Made by a program: the position numbers and the translations under genes. From the NCBI RefSeq assembly GCF_030547545.1, contig NZ_JAUOQE010000015.1, positions 33,884-97,883 on the forward strand: a DNA stretch of 64,000 nt, in the 5' to 3' direction. Origin of the DNA: Amphritea sp. 1_MG-2023 (lineage in GTDB: Bacteria > Pseudomonadota > Gammaproteobacteria > Pseudomonadales > Balneatricaceae). The notes under the pieces are model-generated. The model worked only from the letters and a program-made list of their open reading frames with translations, made no database searches and was not told the DNA's origin. Positions 8,741 through 16,931 of this stretch are shown here, piece after piece (the first letter of the stretch is position 1; each line of letters starts with the position of its first letter).

Positions 8741-9673
8741 CTAAGCCGAAATATGACTAATCTCTTCGTTTTGATACTGTTCGCGAATCATCGCCACTAG
8801 CTGACTTCGCCAAGGGCGCTGTCGAATCCCAAAATGATTCAATAGTTTACTACACACCAACACAGAAGAGGCCGGACGCTCAGCATCGCTACCCATATCT
8901 GATGAACTAATCGGAATCAGCTTATCGACCTTAAGCTTCTCATATTGCCCTGCGGCGGCTAAAACCGCCTCAGTAAAGCCATAACGGGTGGTTACCTCGG
9001 CACAGCAATAGTGATAAGTGCCCCAGTTTTCTGCGCCATTATGTAACTGCTTCAAAATCGCGATAATGACTCGAGCAATATCGTTGGCGGAGGTGGGGCA
9101 GCCGCGCCGATCATCCGCGGCGGATATTTCCTCTTCTTGTCTAGCTTGTAGCAGTGCACGGCGCATAAAATTATCACCGATGGTACTGAACACCCAACTC
9201 ACCCGAAGAATCACATGCTGTGGCAATGCCGTCCGTAACAACTCTTCACCCTGCCACTTACTCTCGCCATAGAGTCCAAGCGGGTGCGCTTGATCATCTT
9301 CGGTGTAGCCGCTGGCATAGTGACCATCAAAAACATAATCAGATGATAGATGAATCAGCGGGATCGACAAATCACCACAGGCTAACGCCAAATTTTCCAC
9401 CGCATCACGATTTAACGCAAAACAACGTTCCGCAGAGGCTTCTGCTCGGTCAACCGCATTAAAACCGGTGGTATTAATGACATAATCGGGCTGATGTTCA
9501 TCTAGCTGTTTTTGCACCTGCGCACGATGACTGATATCCAGCTTGGCATCCGTAAAGGCAACCACGGAGAAAAAAGGGTCTGCCTGTGCTGCCTGATTTA
9601 AAAAATAGCCAATCTGGCCATCCACCCCAGTAATCAATATTTTTGCCGGCGTGGTCAGAAAATCCTGTGTCAT
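8741..9673 (-). CDS. dTDP-4-dehydrorhamnose reductase-like protein (RmlD family)
   Basis: Extended short-chain dehydrogenase of the RmlD type (310 aa). Seen: ILITGVDGQIG for NAD(P) binding, LSSDYVFDG, and the catalytic YGESK. Family members reduce dTDP-4-keto-rhamnose for surface polysaccharide synthesis. No rmlA, rmlB or rmlC lies nearby, so it may act on a different nucleotide sugar or serve a distant cluster. The ATG lies directly after a short run; nothing marks a strong ribosome-binding site. It converges with the SirB2-like gene. Confidence 0.8.
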   Translation of the reverse strand: MTQDFLTTPAKILITGVDGQIGYFLNQAAQADPFFSVVAFTDAKLDISHRAQVQKQLDEHQPDYVINTTGFNAVDRAEASAERCFALNRDAVENLALACGDLSIPLIHLSSDYVFDGHYASGYTEDDQAHPLGLYGESKWQGEELLRTALPQHVILRVSWVFSTIGDNFMRRALLQARQEEEISAADDRRGCPTSANDIARVIIAILKQLHNGAENWGTYHYCCAEVTTRYGFTEAVLAAAGQYEKLKVDKLIPISSSDMGSDAERPASSVLVCSKLLNHFGIRQRPWRSQLVAMIREQYQNEEISHISA

Positions 9674-9882
9674 TAAGCTCTTGACCCCAACTGTAAAGTT
9701 TCAGTGAAACGATATCATAACTGTATATCGACCGTATAAAAAAGATCACCCTCGCGTCATGTTACTTCAATTATGAGACAGCATAGCGTCATCTGAGGCG
9801 TTTTTAACACCGCCCTACCCTTCATTCACCTCAATCACAGCCAGGAATACAGTCAATACGCAATAAAATAGCCGCCGCTCGC

Positions 9883-9910
9883 CTGACGGATGTTTTTTTT
9901 ACGCTATAAT
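9883..9910 (+). promoter_or_regulatory. Promoter of the RutR-like gene
   Basis: -35 CTGACG (9883-9888), 16-bp spacer and a perfect -10 TATAAT (9905-9910), 31 bp before the ATG. I see no RutR-type operator here, so self-repression is not indicated. Confidence 0.55.
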
Positions 9911-9941
9911 TCGCCATCACTTTGTTACCTGAGACCCTGTC

Positions 9942-10598
9942 ATGCCGTTAGACATCAATTCACACACCGGCGAAAAGCCCGCAGGCCGCATTCGTCAGCA
10001 AAACGAGCAACGGATTCTAGCGGCAGCAGAGCATGAGTTTGCCGCCTGTGGATATAAAGGGGCCAGTATTAGAGAGATCGCTGTACGAGCCAACTTGCCG
10101 AAAGCCAATATCCATTACTATTTTAAAAATAAACTGGGGCTTTATTTTGCCGTCCTCAGCGATATTATTGATCTATGGGATGGCACACTCAGCCACCTGA
10201 AGCCCGAAGATGACGCAATCGAAAGCCTCACCTATTATCTGCGAAAAAAGATCGAGTTTTCTAGGGATCACCCATTAGCTTCGCGCATCTTTGCGAGTGA
10301 GATTATTAGCGGTGGCGCTAATTTAAACGACTATTTTAGTGAAGGGTATGAAGCTTGGTTTCGATCTCGCACGGCGGTTTTCGAGCAATGGCAACAACAG
10401 GGTAAGCTCGATAAAGAGATTGCCCCAAGTCATCTTATTTTTCTTCTCTGGTCGAGTACACAGCACTATGCTGACTTTGCCCTGCAAGTATCTTCCGCAC
10501 TAGGCAAACAACAACTCGATAACCGTGACTACGAGCAGGCGATCAGCACCCTCACACACATTATTCTGAAAGGCTGCGGCATCACCGCCGCCAACTAA
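9942..10598 (+). CDS. RutR-like TetR family regulator
   Basis: A 218-aa TetR repressor. The helix-turn-helix covers about residues 20-65 (ASIREIAVRANLPKANIHYYF). The ligand domain has EFSRDHPLASRIFASEI and LIFLLWSSTQHYADFALQV, close in pattern to E. coli RutR, which binds uracil or thymine. It is followed by a nucleoside-type ABC transporter operon, and operators resembling the RutR consensus TTGACCANNTGGTCAA lie upstream of the ATPase gene (10808) and the binding-protein gene (14690). I infer that it represses this locus until a pyrimidine or purine is present. No rut genes are in the window. Confidence 0.82.
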   Translation: MPLDINSHTGEKPAGRIRQQNEQRILAAAEHEFAACGYKGASIREIAVRANLPKANIHYYFKNKLGLYFAVLSDIIDLWDGTLSHLKPEDDAIESLTYYLRKKIEFSRDHPLASRIFASEIISGGANLNDYFSEGYEAWFRSRTAVFEQWQQQGKLDKEIAPSHLIFLLWSSTQHYADFALQVSSALGKQQLDNRDYEQAISTLTHIILKGCGITAAN

Positions 10599-10913
10599 AA
10601 TCGCCAAGCCTAGATTGCTTACAAACCAATGGCTCAGTTAAAATCACTAACGCATCATGAGAGTGCGCGCTAATTTCAACGGCGAGTTAATCTGGTGCGA
10701 TCATCGCTTGACGCATTATCATCGCTCCCTGTTCTACTCTTCTATCGGCTAATACTGCCCATGAGGATGCGCCACTAACTACGTCAAGCTGAATAATCTA
10801 ATATTTTTTGACCGATTGGCCAGCTTTTTGCTTTTGTTTCAGTCATAGGCGACTCGAGCATCCCGTTTGAGTATAGTTTTCTTTTAGCTCTCTATAGAGG
10901 CGAGGTAGCCAGC
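10599..10913. other. 315-bp intergenic region before the ABC operon
   Basis: No coding sequence is convincing. It holds the RutR-like operator at 10808-10823 and a TATAGT that could be a -10 box at 10872-10877 with no good -35. GAGGT at 10902-10906 is the ribosome-binding site of the GTG-started ATPase gene. Confidence 0.6.
10808..10823. promoter_or_regulatory. RutR-like operator before the ABC operon
   Basis: TTGACCGATTGGCCAG matches 11 of the 14 defined positions of the known RutR consensus and lies about 90 bp before the ATPase start. The left half is perfect. Binding by the product of the gene at 9942 is an inference from family and position. Confidence 0.6.
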
Positions 10914-12458
10914 GTGCAGCACACACTCCCTCCGCGACTAACGTTACGCGGCATCAGTAAACAATATCCCGGCTGCCTAGCCAATGATGATATCCATCTA
11001 GATATCGCTGCCGCCGAGATTCATGCGCTGCTAGGTGAGAATGGTGCGGGTAAAAGCACCCTGATGAAAGTTATTTACGGCTTAGTTAAACCCGATCAAG
11101 GCGAGATTCTCTGGGATGGTTTACCGATTGAGGTCAAAGACCCAGCGCATGCGCGTCAGCTAGGAATCGGTATGGTCTTTCAACACTTTTCCCTGTTTGA
11201 AACCCTAACCGTTACCGAAAACATCGCTCTAGCACTCGGCAATGAAGCCGGTGAACTAAATGCCTTGGCTGAAAAGATTCGCGCGGTGTCAGAAAAATAC
11301 GGTATGGCGATCAACCCTGACCGCGAGATACACACGCTCTCCGTGGGTGAGCGTCAACGAGTTGAAATCGTCCGCTGCCTAGTGCAAGACATTCAATTAC
11401 TCATCCTTGATGAACCGACATCGGTGTTGACACCACAAGAGGTCGATACCCTCTTCATTACTCTACGACAACTCGCCAATGAAGGCTGTTCAATTCTTTT
11501 TATCAGCCATAAACTCAACGAAGTCAAAGCCCTGTGCCATAAAGCGACCGTGTTACGGGCCGGCCAAGTCTCGGGGGAATGCATACCCGCCGATGAGGAT
11601 ACCACCAGTATGGCTAGGCTGATGGTGGGTGATGACACGCCTATCAGCACCACCTACCCGAAAAGACAGGGTAGCACGCCCTTACTCAAGATCATCGATC
11701 TCAACCGTGCTAGCCCCGACCCTTTCGGGGTTGACCTCAAGCATATCAACCTAACGGTTAATGCCGGTGAAATTGTCGGCATTGCCGGTGTCGCGGGCAA
11801 TGGTCAAGAGGAGTTACTCGCCAGCCTGAGTGGAGAACTTCCGTGTCAGGATGAGCGTACGATTACCTTTGCTCAAACACCGATGGGTACTCAGCCGCCC
11901 GATCAGCGCCGCCAATGGGGTCTCGCCTTTGTGCCAGAAGAGCGTCTAGGACGTGGTGCGGTTCCGGAAATGAGCCTGACTGAAAACGCGCTGCTCACAG
12001 GGTTTCTCACCGGTATGGTTAGCAAAGGCATGGTGGCATGGCAAAAAGCAGAAACGTTTGCCGATAACATTATCGCGCAATATAAGGTCAAAACAGCGGG
12101 ACGTCAGGCGCAAGCCGACAGTTTATCCGGCGGCAATCTACAAAAATTCATTATCGGACGGGAGATCATGCAAAACCCTCGCATTCTGATCGCCGCCCAT
12201 CCAACATGGGGCGTTGATATCGGTGCCGCCACGGCGATTCATAAAGCACTGATTCAATTGCGCGATCAAGGCGCGGCCATTCTGGTGGTGTCTGAGGATA
12301 TCGATGAGCTGTTCCTCATTTCGGATCGTATCGGTGCCATCTGTGATGGCGCACTGTCCCCCATAAAACCAACGCCTGAATCCTCCATCGAGCAGTTAGG
12401 CAGAATGATGGCAGGCGACTTTAGCCCATCCAACAGCAACGAGAGGGTCAACTCATGA
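10914..12458 (+). CDS. Nucleoside-type ABC transporter, double ATPase
   Basis: A 514-aa ATP-binding protein with two fused nucleotide-binding domains, as in importers of the BMP/RbsA class. Domain 1 has Walker A GENGAGKS, signature LSVGERQRVE and Walker B LLILDEPTS. Domain 2 has GVAGNGQEEL, LSGGNLQK and a Walker B lacking the catalytic acid (IAAHPTWGVD), the usual asymmetry of this class. It starts with GTG, supported by GAGGT at 7-nt spacing. The stop overlaps the first permease start (ATGA), so the operon is translationally coupled. Substrates of related systems are nucleosides, purines or riboflavin-like molecules. Confidence 0.88.
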   Translation: MQHTLPPRLTLRGISKQYPGCLANDDIHLDIAAAEIHALLGENGAGKSTLMKVIYGLVKPDQGEILWDGLPIEVKDPAHARQLGIGMVFQHFSLFETLTVTENIALALGNEAGELNALAEKIRAVSEKYGMAINPDREIHTLSVGERQRVEIVRCLVQDIQLLILDEPTSVLTPQEVDTLFITLRQLANEGCSILFISHKLNEVKALCHKATVLRAGQVSGECIPADEDTTSMARLMVGDDTPISTTYPKRQGSTPLLKIIDLNRASPDPFGVDLKHINLTVNAGEIVGIAGVAGNGQEELLASLSGELPCQDERTITFAQTPMGTQPPDQRRQWGLAFVPEERLGRGAVPEMSLTENALLTGFLTGMVSKGMVAWQKAETFADNIIAQYKVKTAGRQAQADSLSGGNLQKFIIGREIMQNPRILIAAHPTWGVDIGAATAIHKALIQLRDQGAAILVVSEDIDELFLISDRIGAICDGALSPIKPTPESSIEQLGRMMAGDFSPSNSNERVNS

Positions 12459-13564
12459 TTAAACTGGAACCGCGCGGTGAACGCTCCAGCACAATGGCTT
12501 ATCTATCACCGGTATTAGCCGCGCTGCTAACCATGTTAACCGGTTTGATCCTCTTCACGCTGCTGGGCGTTGATCCTGTCGAAGCGCTGATCACCATTCT
12601 CTACGTACCCATCTCAGACACCCATGGTCTGGCTGAACTGTGCGTTAAAACCGCCCCTATTCTGCTCTGTGCGATAGGCCTGTCGGTGGTCTTCAAAGCG
12701 AAAATATGGAATATCGGCGCCGAAGGTCAGCTATTAATGGGTGGCTTATTCGGGAGCTATATGGCGTTACAGTTCATTGAGGTCGAGGCGTTCTGGGTAT
12801 TGCCTCTAGTGCTCATCGCGGGCGTCCTTGGCGGGATGTGCTGGTCGGGAATTGCCGCGCTGTTGAAAGTTCGTTTCAACACCAATGAAATACTCACCAC
12901 CATCATGATGAACTATATCGCCTTAAATATTCTCCTATGGGCCGTGCATGGGCCGCTCAAAGACCCTGATGGCTATAACTTCCCCGAATCAGCCCTGTTT
13001 GGTGATGCCGCATTACTGCCCATATTAATTGACAATACGCGGGTACATTTTGGTATGGCGCTCGCCTTATTCGCCGTTGTGGCGGTGTGGGTATTAATGA
13101 GTCGCAGTTTTTATGGCTTTCAAATTAAAGTCATGGGCATGGATACGGGTGCCGCCCGTCTATCAGGCTTCAAAGAGAAGCGTCTCACCTATTTTGCGCT
13201 ATTACTCAGTGGTGGCTTAGCAGGTCTCGCTGGCGTGGGCGAAGTCGCCGGCCCGATAGGTCAGTTAATTCCACAAATCTCACCCGGTTACGGTTACGCC
13301 GCGATTATTGTGGCTTTTCTAGGTCGCCTTCATCCGCTGGGGATTTTACTGGCGAGCTTATTAATGGCGCTGCTATATATGGGCGGTGAAATGGCGCAAA
13401 TTAGCCTAGGCTTACCGCTGGCCCTCACCGGTCTGTTTCAAGGCATGTTGCTATTCTACTTATTGGCCTGTGATGTGCTGATCTCTTTCCGTATCCGCCT
13501 GAAGCCCAAGAAAATAACCACATCGCCTCGCTTATCAACATTAGCGTCTGAGACTCAAGGATAA
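12455..13564 (+). CDS. ABC transporter permease 1 (nucleoside type)
   Basis: A 369-aa inner-membrane permease with about ten hydrophobic helices. The stretch KAKIWNIGAEGQLLMGG is the conserved coupling motif of BMP-type permeases, and TNEILTTIMMNYIA also fits. It overlaps the ATPase gene by 4 bp and is followed 4 bp later by the second permease, so the three form one operon. It should form the membrane channel as a heterodimer with the product of 13569-14495. Confidence 0.88.
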   Translation: MIKLEPRGERSSTMAYLSPVLAALLTMLTGLILFTLLGVDPVEALITILYVPISDTHGLAELCVKTAPILLCAIGLSVVFKAKIWNIGAEGQLLMGGLFGSYMALQFIEVEAFWVLPLVLIAGVLGGMCWSGIAALLKVRFNTNEILTTIMMNYIALNILLWAVHGPLKDPDGYNFPESALFGDAALLPILIDNTRVHFGMALALFAVVAVWVLMSRSFYGFQIKVMGMDTGAARLSGFKEKRLTYFALLLSGGLAGLAGVGEVAGPIGQLIPQISPGYGYAAIIVAFLGRLHPLGILLASLLMALLYMGGEMAQISLGLPLALTGLFQGMLLFYLLACDVLISFRIRLKPKKITTSPRLSTLASETQG

Positions 13565-13568
13565 GACC

Positions 13569-14495
13569 ATGGATATCGATCTAATTACCAACATACTCTA
13601 CGCCATGATCCGCACGGGTACGCCGCTATTGATTGTCGCCTTGGGTGAACTGGTATGCGAAAAAAGCGGCGTGCTCAACTTAGGACAAGAAGGCATGATG
13701 TTGATGGGCGCTGTGATCGGCTTTATTGTCGCCTTAACCACCGGCAGCCTGTTACTGGGGTTCCTACTGGCGATGCTAGCCGGCGTGTTGATGTCACTCA
13801 TCTTCGGCTTAATCACCATGGAACTGAGTGCCAATCAGGTTGCTTCTGGGCTAGCACTGACCATATTCGGTACCGGCCTATCCGCCTTTATTGGCAGTGA
13901 TTTTGTGGGTAAACCGATTACCGGACTCGATCCTGTGTTTATTGCAGGCCTCACCGATCTACCCATTGTTGGGCGGATGCTGTTTGGTCAGGACCTTGTC
14001 GTCTACCTCTCCTTCCTCTTGTTTGGGGCGGTCTATTGGTTTATTAACACGTCTCGCCCGGGGCTAATACTTAAAGCCGTCGGCGAAAACCCTCATGCCG
14101 CCAATGCGATTGGTTTACCGGTCATGAAAACCCGCTATCTGGCGATTATTTTTGGCGGCGCTATGGCGGGATTAGCCGGCGGCTATCTATCCTTGGCCTA
14201 TACTCCGCTGTGGGCTGAAAATATGTCCGCTGGACGCGGCTGGATTGCGTTAGCCCTGGTTGTCTTTGCGAGCTGGAAAGTAGGCCGCGTACTGCTGGGT
14301 GCCTGGTTGTTTGGCTTAGCCAGTATTCTACACTTAGTCTTTCAAGGGCTTGGCTTTGCCGTATCGCCTAATCTACTGGCCATATTGCCGTATTTAGCCA
14401 CCGTTGTGGTGCTCGTCATACTCTCAAGCAATCAAACTCGAAGCCGATTGGTGGCGCCCATGTCGCTAGGAAAACCCTTTTACGCCAAAGGCTAG
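13569..14495 (+). CDS. ABC transporter permease 2 (nucleoside type)
   Basis: A 308-aa permease with about eight to nine hydrophobic helices. CEKSGVLNLGQEGMMLMGA is the family motif matching that of permease 1, and AVGENPHAANAIGLPV is also typical. Last gene of the ATPase-permease-permease operon. The binding protein follows 255 bp later behind its own operator, so it can be made in excess of the membrane parts. Confidence 0.88.
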   Translation: MDIDLITNILYAMIRTGTPLLIVALGELVCEKSGVLNLGQEGMMLMGAVIGFIVALTTGSLLLGFLLAMLAGVLMSLIFGLITMELSANQVASGLALTIFGTGLSAFIGSDFVGKPITGLDPVFIAGLTDLPIVGRMLFGQDLVVYLSFLLFGAVYWFINTSRPGLILKAVGENPHAANAIGLPVMKTRYLAIIFGGAMAGLAGGYLSLAYTPLWAENMSAGRGWIALALVVFASWKVGRVLLGAWLFGLASILHLVFQGLGFAVSPNLLAILPYLATVVVLVILSSNQTRSRLVAPMSLGKPFYAKG

Positions 14496-14654
14496 AACAG
14501 AGCAACGCCCTGTTTTATGAAAACCGCTACAATAGTTTAAGCGTTACGCACTATTTAGGAGCAACTAAACGTAATGACAGCCGTTCGGAATGGCTTACTA
14601 ATGATCTACTATCAACCCGATGATACGGAATTCACCACGTTAACGGCGATAATA

Positions 14655-14684
14655 TTGAGTTGGTCGGATTTTTGCTTATATAAC
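14655..14684 (+). promoter_or_regulatory. Promoter of the BMP-family binding-protein gene
   Basis: -35 TTGAGT (14655-14660), 18-bp spacer and -10 TATAAC (14679-14684). The predicted start point, near 14691, falls inside the RutR-like operator at 14690-14705, a classic repression layout. Confidence 0.55.
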
Positions 14685-14689
14685 CATAG

Positions 14690-14705
14690 CTGACCCACCG
14701 GTCAA
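14690..14705. promoter_or_regulatory. RutR-like operator before the binding-protein gene
   Basis: CTGACCCACCGGTCAA matches 11 of the 14 defined positions of the RutR consensus. Its right half is perfect, whereas the operator at 10808 has the perfect left half. It overlaps the predicted transcription start. Confidence 0.6.
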
Positions 14706-14750
14706 CTTTTTAGCCTGTCGCTAATCAATGTCTCAACAGGAGAAGGACGC

Positions 14751-15839
14751 ATGAAACGTCGTCAATTTAATAAACTGGTTGCCGGGCTTACCGCCGGTGT
14801 ATGCATGACCGCCTTATCGCTTTCTGTGCAAGCCGCTGATCCGCTCAAAGTCGGCTTTGTTTATGTCGGCCCGATTGGTGATCACGGTTGGTCTTATCAG
14901 CATGATCAAGGGCGCTTATCTGTGGAAGCCGAATTTGGAGACAAGGTTAAAACCACCTACGTTGAAAACGTGGCCGAAGGTGCTGATGCTCAGCGAGTCA
15001 TTTATAACCTCGCCAAAACAGGACACGAACTCATCTTCACGACCTCGTTTGGCTTCATGAACCCCACTCTGAAGGTCGCTAAACAGTTTCCTAATGTGGT
15101 ATTTGAACACGCAACCGGCTACAAAATGGCGAAAAATGTCGGCACCTATATCTCCACCACGTTCGAAGGTCGTTACGTAGCCGGCTATGTCGCTTCACAA
15201 GTCACCAAAAGTAACAAAATAGGCTATATCGCCTCATTCCCTATCCCTGAAGTCATTCGTGATATCAATGCGGTGCAGTTGTCTCTCAATAAATATAATC
15301 CAGACGCCGAATTAAAAATCATCTGGGTGAATAGCTGGTTTGATCCAGGTAAAGAAGCCGATGCCGCCAATGCGATGATGGATCAGGGTGTCGATGTTAT
15401 TCTCCAACACACCGATAGCCCCGCCGCGATGCAAGCAGCAGAACGCCGTGGCGCCTATGCCGTTGGTCAGGCATCGGATATGTCATCATTCGGCCCTAAG
15501 GCGCACCTGCTATCGGTTGTTGATGAGTGGGGCCCTCACTATATCAATACCGTTAATGCGGTCATGAACGATACTTGGAAACCCAAAGCGAATGTCGAAG
15601 GGATGAAAGAGGGGGCTATCGTGATTCCAAGCTTCAATGAAAGCATCCCTGGCGATGTAATCGCTCACGCAGAAGAATTAATTGCGGGCATTAAAGATGG
15701 CAGTGTTTACCCCTTTGCCGGTCCGATTAAAAACAAAGCCGGTCAGTTAATGGTGCCGGAAGGTGCGCGTATGACTTACGCAGAGCTGGAAAAAATGAAC
15801 TGGTATGTCGAAGGCATTGAGTCTGATATTCCGCAGTAA
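14751..15839 (+). CDS. BMP-family ABC substrate-binding protein
   Basis: A 362-aa periplasmic binding protein of the basic membrane protein/PnrA class. The first residues MKRRQFNK fit a twin-arginine (RRxFxK) export signal, followed by a hydrophobic stretch and a likely cleavage after SVQA, so it may be exported folded by Tat. FVYVGPIGDHGWSYQHDQG is the ligand-binding opening of the family, and HTDSPAAMQAAERRG and SVVDEWGPHYI are also conserved. Related proteins bind purine nucleosides. It has its own promoter and RutR-like operator. Confidence 0.88.
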   Translation: MKRRQFNKLVAGLTAGVCMTALSLSVQAADPLKVGFVYVGPIGDHGWSYQHDQGRLSVEAEFGDKVKTTYVENVAEGADAQRVIYNLAKTGHELIFTTSFGFMNPTLKVAKQFPNVVFEHATGYKMAKNVGTYISTTFEGRYVAGYVASQVTKSNKIGYIASFPIPEVIRDINAVQLSLNKYNPDAELKIIWVNSWFDPGKEADAANAMMDQGVDVILQHTDSPAAMQAAERRGAYAVGQASDMSSFGPKAHLLSVVDEWGPHYINTVNAVMNDTWKPKANVEGMKEGAIVIPSFNESIPGDVIAHAEELIAGIKDGSVYPFAGPIKNKAGQLMVPEGARMTYAELEKMNWYVEGIESDIPQ

Positions 15840-15852
15840 ACCCGCTACCCTA

Positions 15853-15877
15853 TGACCACTATCACCGATGGTGGTCA
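15853..15877 (+). terminator. Hairpin after the binding-protein gene
   Basis: An 11-bp stem with one wobble pair and a 3-nt loop lies 13 nt after the stop, followed by a weak pyrimidine run. It may attenuate read-through into the oxygenase gene or stabilise the binding-protein mRNA. An alternative oxygenase start at 15868 falls inside it. Confidence 0.5.
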
Positions 15878-15906
15878 GTCTCCTTTCACTAATGACCGAT
15901 ACTGCT

Positions 15907-16866
15907 ATGAACATTCCTCTGATCAATATTTCGAGCTTCTATTCCGACGATAAAGCGGAACAACTGAAGGTCGCTCATGCAATCGATACCGCCTGCCGAG
16001 AAAGTGGCTTTTTCTATATTCAGGGACACCCCATTAGTCAGGCCCGTATCGATGAGATGCGCGCCCTGTCGGCCGCTTTTTTTGCCCTTCCTGAAGCCGA
16101 AAAATTAACCATTGATATCACTCGCTCAAGCAATCATCGTGGTTATGGCCGCATGAAGGCAGAACAACTCGATCCGCATCACCCGAGTGATATCAAAGAA
16201 ACCTTCGATATGGCGTTAAACCTTCCCGCCGATCACCCCCTGATTGGCTCAGAGCGGCCACTTTACGGACCGAATCAATATCCTCTCACGCCGCCGGATT
16301 TCCAGCAAAAAATGGAACGTCATTATTGGGATATGCTAGCCTTAGGCAAAACCATCCTCAGCGCACTGGCGATGGCTTTAGGCATCGATAAAGCCTTCTT
16401 TGAGGATAAGTTTGAACATCCATTGAGTGTCTTGCGCTTTATTCACTATCCCGAAGTATCCACGGATGGCGCACCGCATATCGGCGCAGGAGCGCATACC
16501 GATTATGGCTGCATTACGATTCTCTGGCAGGATGAAACCGGTGGTTTGCAAGTACAAGACAGCAACGGTAACTGGATTGATGCACCGCCCATCGATGGTG
16601 CTTTTGTTATTAATATCGGCAATATGATGGCGCGTTGGAGCAACGATCGTTATAAATCGACGCCGCACCGCGTATTTAGCCCGAGTGGCCGCGAACGCTA
16701 CTCCATGCCTTTTTTTGTCGAACCCGACTTTGACACCGACGTTAGCTGTTTAGAAAACTGCAGTTTACCAGGGACTCCCCCTAAATATGAACCCATTTCA
16801 GCTGGTGAGTGGATGATTTACTGCTTCAATAACACCTACGCCTATCGCGGCGAAGAAAAGGCTTAA
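15907..16866 (+). CDS. 2-oxoglutarate/Fe(II) oxygenase, isopenicillin N synthase-like
   Basis: A 319-aa non-haem iron oxygenase. The metal triad is visible as HTD in GAHTDYGCITILWQD and the distal His in STPHRVFSPSG; RERYS supplies the 2-oxoglutarate-binding Arg-x-Ser. The N-terminal IPLINISSF and ESGFFYIQGHPIS are typical of the IPNS-like family. The ATG at 15907 starts the protein just before the conserved PLI block; the codon at 15868 lies in a hairpin. Downstream of the transporter, it may oxidise the imported nucleobase or nucleoside, but that is inference. Confidence 0.82.
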   Translation: MNIPLINISSFYSDDKAEQLKVAHAIDTACRESGFFYIQGHPISQARIDEMRALSAAFFALPEAEKLTIDITRSSNHRGYGRMKAEQLDPHHPSDIKETFDMALNLPADHPLIGSERPLYGPNQYPLTPPDFQQKMERHYWDMLALGKTILSALAMALGIDKAFFEDKFEHPLSVLRFIHYPEVSTDGAPHIGAGAHTDYGCITILWQDETGGLQVQDSNGNWIDAPPIDGAFVINIGNMMARWSNDRYKSTPHRVFSPSGRERYSMPFFVEPDFDTDVSCLENCSLPGTPPKYEPISAGEWMIYCFNNTYAYRGEEKA

Positions 16867-16931
16867 AGCGGTGTTGTATGCCGCCCGTCAAGCTCGCAGA
16901 CTCACCGCTTAATTTACTTCATTAACGTCCC

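Noticed and set aside
15868..15906. Longer oxygenase start at 15868
   Set aside because: The codon sits in the hairpin after the binding-protein gene and the extra residues are not family-like.
16866..16910. Hairpin between the oxygenase and emrB as a terminator
   Set aside because: Arms AAGCGGTG/CACCGCTT are 29 nt apart with no T run; too weak to list.
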